Source: Competibacteraceae bacterium UBA2788
GTDB lineage: Bacteria; Pseudomonadota; Gammaproteobacteria; Competibacterales; Competibacteraceae
Assembly: GCA_002352185.1 (NCBI GenBank)
Contig: DEHY01000233.1
Location: 1 to 17,021 of the forward strand
Direction of reading: 5' to 3'
Length of the DNA: 17,021 bases
The first letter of the stretch is position 1; each line of letters begins with the position of its first letter. The translations under genes were made by a program, and so were the position numbers. Positions 14,973 through 17,021 of this stretch are shown piece by piece. Below the pieces are notes generated by a model, which saw only the letters and a program-made list of their open reading frames with translations, was not told where the DNA came from and ran no database searches.

Positions 14973-17021
14973 TCAGGATCGGGAGCGAACGAGCACCCTG
15001 GAGCGCTTGCGCGCCGGCGCGGTCGTCACATCGGTCAGCCGCACCGTCCCCACTGCGCCGATGCCCGCCTTGCGTCCAGCCTCGGTCAGATACACCCGCC
15101 AGAAGGCGATGATTTTGCCATCGCGGCTAAAGGCGTCTTCCCGCATCTCGATCAGCCCGGCCCCGGCCAGCCCTTCCAGCAACCGCTCGAAGGTTCGCCG
15201 GTCCTTCTGGCCTGCCGCCAGCCGTTCATGCAACTGGCGCGGGGTCTGGCCTTCGCGCCCATTCAAGGTCTCCAGCACCTGCAAGGCCAGCCGGGATTCG
15301 GCGGCGTTGAGCCGCCGCACCCGCCGCGCCGCCGTGGTTTGCGGCGCGCATACGTCGCAAATTCCGCAAGGCTGATCGTCGTCGCGGTCGCCGAAATGCC
15401 GCACCAGCCGCACCATCCGGCAACCGCTGGCTTTATCGGCGAACTCCAGCATTTGCTGGGATTCCCGCAGCTTGTGAGCGCTTTGCTGTTCGTAGGGCTG
15501 CCGCCAGCCATTCCCGCCCCGGCAGACGTTGCCCTCGCCATCGCGCCGGGCGCCGCCATGCACCAGCAGTTTTTCCATAGCGACGTCGAACACCTCCGGA
15601 TCCATGCCGAGATCGTCGCGCAGCGCCGCCCTGGGCAGGGAGTCGGCGCTCAGGGCTTGGAAGATACAGGCTAAATGGATTGGATCGGGATAGTCGCGCC
15701 GATGAAAAAACTCATGAAGTTTCAAGTCAACGTAGGAATACAGAAGAATGGCGCGGGCGGGCTGGCCATCGCGTCCGGCCCGCCCGATTTCCTGGTAATA
15801 GCCCTCGACGCTGCCCGGCAGCGCGGTATGAATCACGGTGCGGATATCGGCCTTGTCGATGCCCATGCCAAAGGCAATCGTGGCCACAATCACCGCCAGT
15901 TCTCCGGCGCTGAATTGGTTTTGCACCCGTTCGCGCTCCGGCGGCATCATCCCGGCGTGGTAGGCGGCGCTCGGATAATCCGCCGCCAGCGTCAGCGCCA
16001 GCGCCTCGGTTTCCTTGCGGGTCGGCGCATACACAATCGCCGGTCGCCGCTCCGGATCGGCCAGAATCCGCTGGATGGCGGCATGACGATCCGCCATCCG
16101 CGTTTCCACCGTCTCGACCGCCAGATTGGCGCGGCGGAAGCCGTGAATGTAGCGGGTAACCTCGGCCAGATCCAGTTGCCCGATGATGTCGTCCTGCACC
16201 TGGGTAGTCGCAGTCGCGGTCAGGGCGATCACCGGCGTGGGCCGCAGCAGCGGCAGGCGCGCTCCCAGCAGCCGATAATCCGGGCGAAAATCGTGACCCC
16301 ACTGGGAAATGCAGTGCGCTTCGTCCACCGCGATCAGGATCGGCTTGCGCTTGGCCAGCATTTCGGGAAAACCGGGCACGCTGAGCCGCTCCGGGGCGAT
16401 AAACAGGTAGTCCAGCTGGCCTTGCAAATACTCGACGCAGACCTGGCGCGAGGTCGCCCGATCCCGCCCGGAATGAATCCGCTCGGCGCGCAAACCGAGT
16501 TCACACAGCTTGGCGACCTGATCCTCCATCAACGCGATCAGCGGCGATACCACCAGGGTCGTCCCGGCGCGGGCGATGCCGGGCAGTTGAAAGCACAGCG
16601 ACTTACCGGCTCCCGTCGGCATCACCAGCAGTACATCCCGGCCTTCGGTCACGGTTCGGCATACCTGCTCCTGATAGGGCCGGAATCCGGGCAGCCGGAA
16701 CACCGTCCGCAACAATTCCTCCAATTGATCCACCGGCACCGGTTCCCGCCGGGGCGCGACCTCAATCACAGGCGTGGGATTGCTCTTCGTCGCCGGCGGG
16801 TCGAGAGCCACCGTTGGCGCCGCTGCGAACGCCTGGGTCACCGCTTCGCGGACATAACCGCCGATGTCCGCCATGAATCCGGTTAAATCGGCCTCGCCCC
16901 GCTGGATGCGTTTCAGCCGCGCCTCCCACTCCCCGGTCATCGCTGCACTCTTGATCGGTGGCTGCACCATTTGAATCAAGCGGATGCCGCGTTCGGTGGC
17001 GATCAGGCTCTTGCCGTCGCG
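14973..17021 (-). CDS. recQ: RecQ helicase fused to the C-terminus of topoisomerase III; 5' end outside the window
   Basis: Residues are counted from the first in-window codon (17021-17019). Residues 1-60 are not Rec[15 protein letters not shown], then [16 protein letters not shown] and [13 protein letters not shown], the pattern ending bacterial TopB (topoisomerase III). After a Pro-rich linker (about 65-98) comes a full RecQ core. It has GFRPYQEQV (motif 0, about 112-120), Walker A MPTGAGKS (134-141), [17 protein letters not shown] (233-249), [18 protein letters not shown] and [10 protein letters not shown] (410-419). The zinc Cys are C534, C552, C555 and C558, and a winged-helix-like C-terminus (about 570-655) follows. 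HRDC was not seen. The frame has no stop through the window edge; the first in-window start-like codon in this frame is a TTG at 16979, well inside the TopB-like part. The 682 residues here should be the tail of a protein of some 1,300 residues or more. RecQ and TopoIII act together in resolving recombination intermediates, so fusion is functionally sensible. Confidence 0.88.
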   Translation of the reverse strand, partial: RDGKSLIATERGIRLIQMVQPPIKSAAMTGEWEARLKRIQRGEADLTGFMADIGGYVREAVTQAFAAAPTVALDPPATKSNPTPVIEVAPRREPVPVDQLEELLRTVFRLPGFRPYQEQVCRTVTEGRDVLLVMPTGAGKSLCFQLPGIARAGTTLVVSPLIALMEDQVAKLCELGLRAERIHSGRDRATSRQVCVEYLQGQLDYLFIAPERLSVPGFPEMLAKRKPILIAVDEAHCISQWGHDFRPDYRLLGARLPLLRPTPVIALTATATTQVQDDIIGQLDLAEVTRYIHGFRRANLAVETVETRMADRHAAIQRILADPERRPAIVYAPTRKETEALALTLAADYPSAAYHAGMMPPERERVQNQFSAGELAVIVATIAFGMGIDKADIRTVIHTALPGSVEGYYQEIGRAGRDGQPARAILLYSYVDLKLHEFFHRRDYPDPIHLACIFQALSADSLPRAALRDDLGMDPEVFDVAMEKLLVHGGARRDGEGNVCRGGNGWRQPYEQQSAHKLRESQQMLEFADKASGCRMVRLVRHFGDRDDDQPCGICDVCAPQTTAARRVRRLNAAESRLALQVLETLNGREGQTPRQLHERLAAGQKDRRTFERLLEGLAGAGLIEMREDAFSRDGKIIAFWRVYLTEAGRKAGIGAVGTVRLTDVTTAPARKRSRVLVRSRS

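Noticed and set aside
15675..16886. 403-codon plus-strand frame opposite recQ
   Set aside because: The RecQ motifs fix the minus-strand frame; the plus-strand product has no recognisable features.
1..17021. tRNA, rRNA, CRISPR array, integrase or complete insertion sequence
   Set aside because: Looked for by eye on both strands and not found; the only mobile-related item is the DUF2887/Rpn-type gene.

Overview
The window reads as chromosomal DNA from a GC-rich gammaproteobacterium. YejE, MsrA and the MacAB-type genes are proteobacterial in type. The CHAT, DUF928, two-partner-secretion and DUF2887 genes are of the kind I associate with Competibacteraceae, Chromatiales or Thiotrichales and with cyanobacteria. 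The taxon is inference only; there is no rRNA or tRNA to fix it.

Region 1 (1-7895) is an accessory cell-envelope region. It holds the C-terminal part of a TPR-CHAT protease-like protein; a short, frameshifted relic that looks like a filamentous-haemagglutinin-type (TpsA) exoprotein; a frameshifted DUF2887/Rpn-type nuclease gene on the minus strand; a secreted DUF928 protein; a Crp/Fnr-type regulator; a methyltransferase-like protein with a degenerate cofactor motif; and a TpsB (ShlB/FhaC-type) outer-membrane transporter on the minus strand. CHAT, DUF928, TpsA and TpsB genes are known to occur together, so I read this as a partly decayed two-partner-secretion/CHAT locus. Two perfect TGTGA-N6-TCACA sites, one at the end of the CHAT gene and one downstream of the crp-like gene, are what a regulator with this recognition helix would be expected to bind.

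Region 2 (8011-12195, plus strand) is transport. A yejE-type peptide/microcin permease stands without yejA, yejB or yejF in view. It is followed by a tight three-gene MacAB-like efflux set: a periplasmic adaptor, an ATPase and an FtsX-type permease, with a 2-nt gap and a 4-nt overlap. A strong hairpin terminator lies between the last of these and the convergent pckG.

Region 3 (12257-17021, minus strand) is housekeeping: GTP-type PEP carboxykinase, peptide-methionine sulfoxide reductase A, and a RecQ helicase. The RecQ frame stays open to the window edge, and its first roughly 60 residues look like the tail of DNA topoisomerase III. The gene therefore probably encodes a TopoIII-RecQ fusion, the most striking single protein here.

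No CRISPR array, complete insertion sequence, integrase, tRNA or rRNA was seen.
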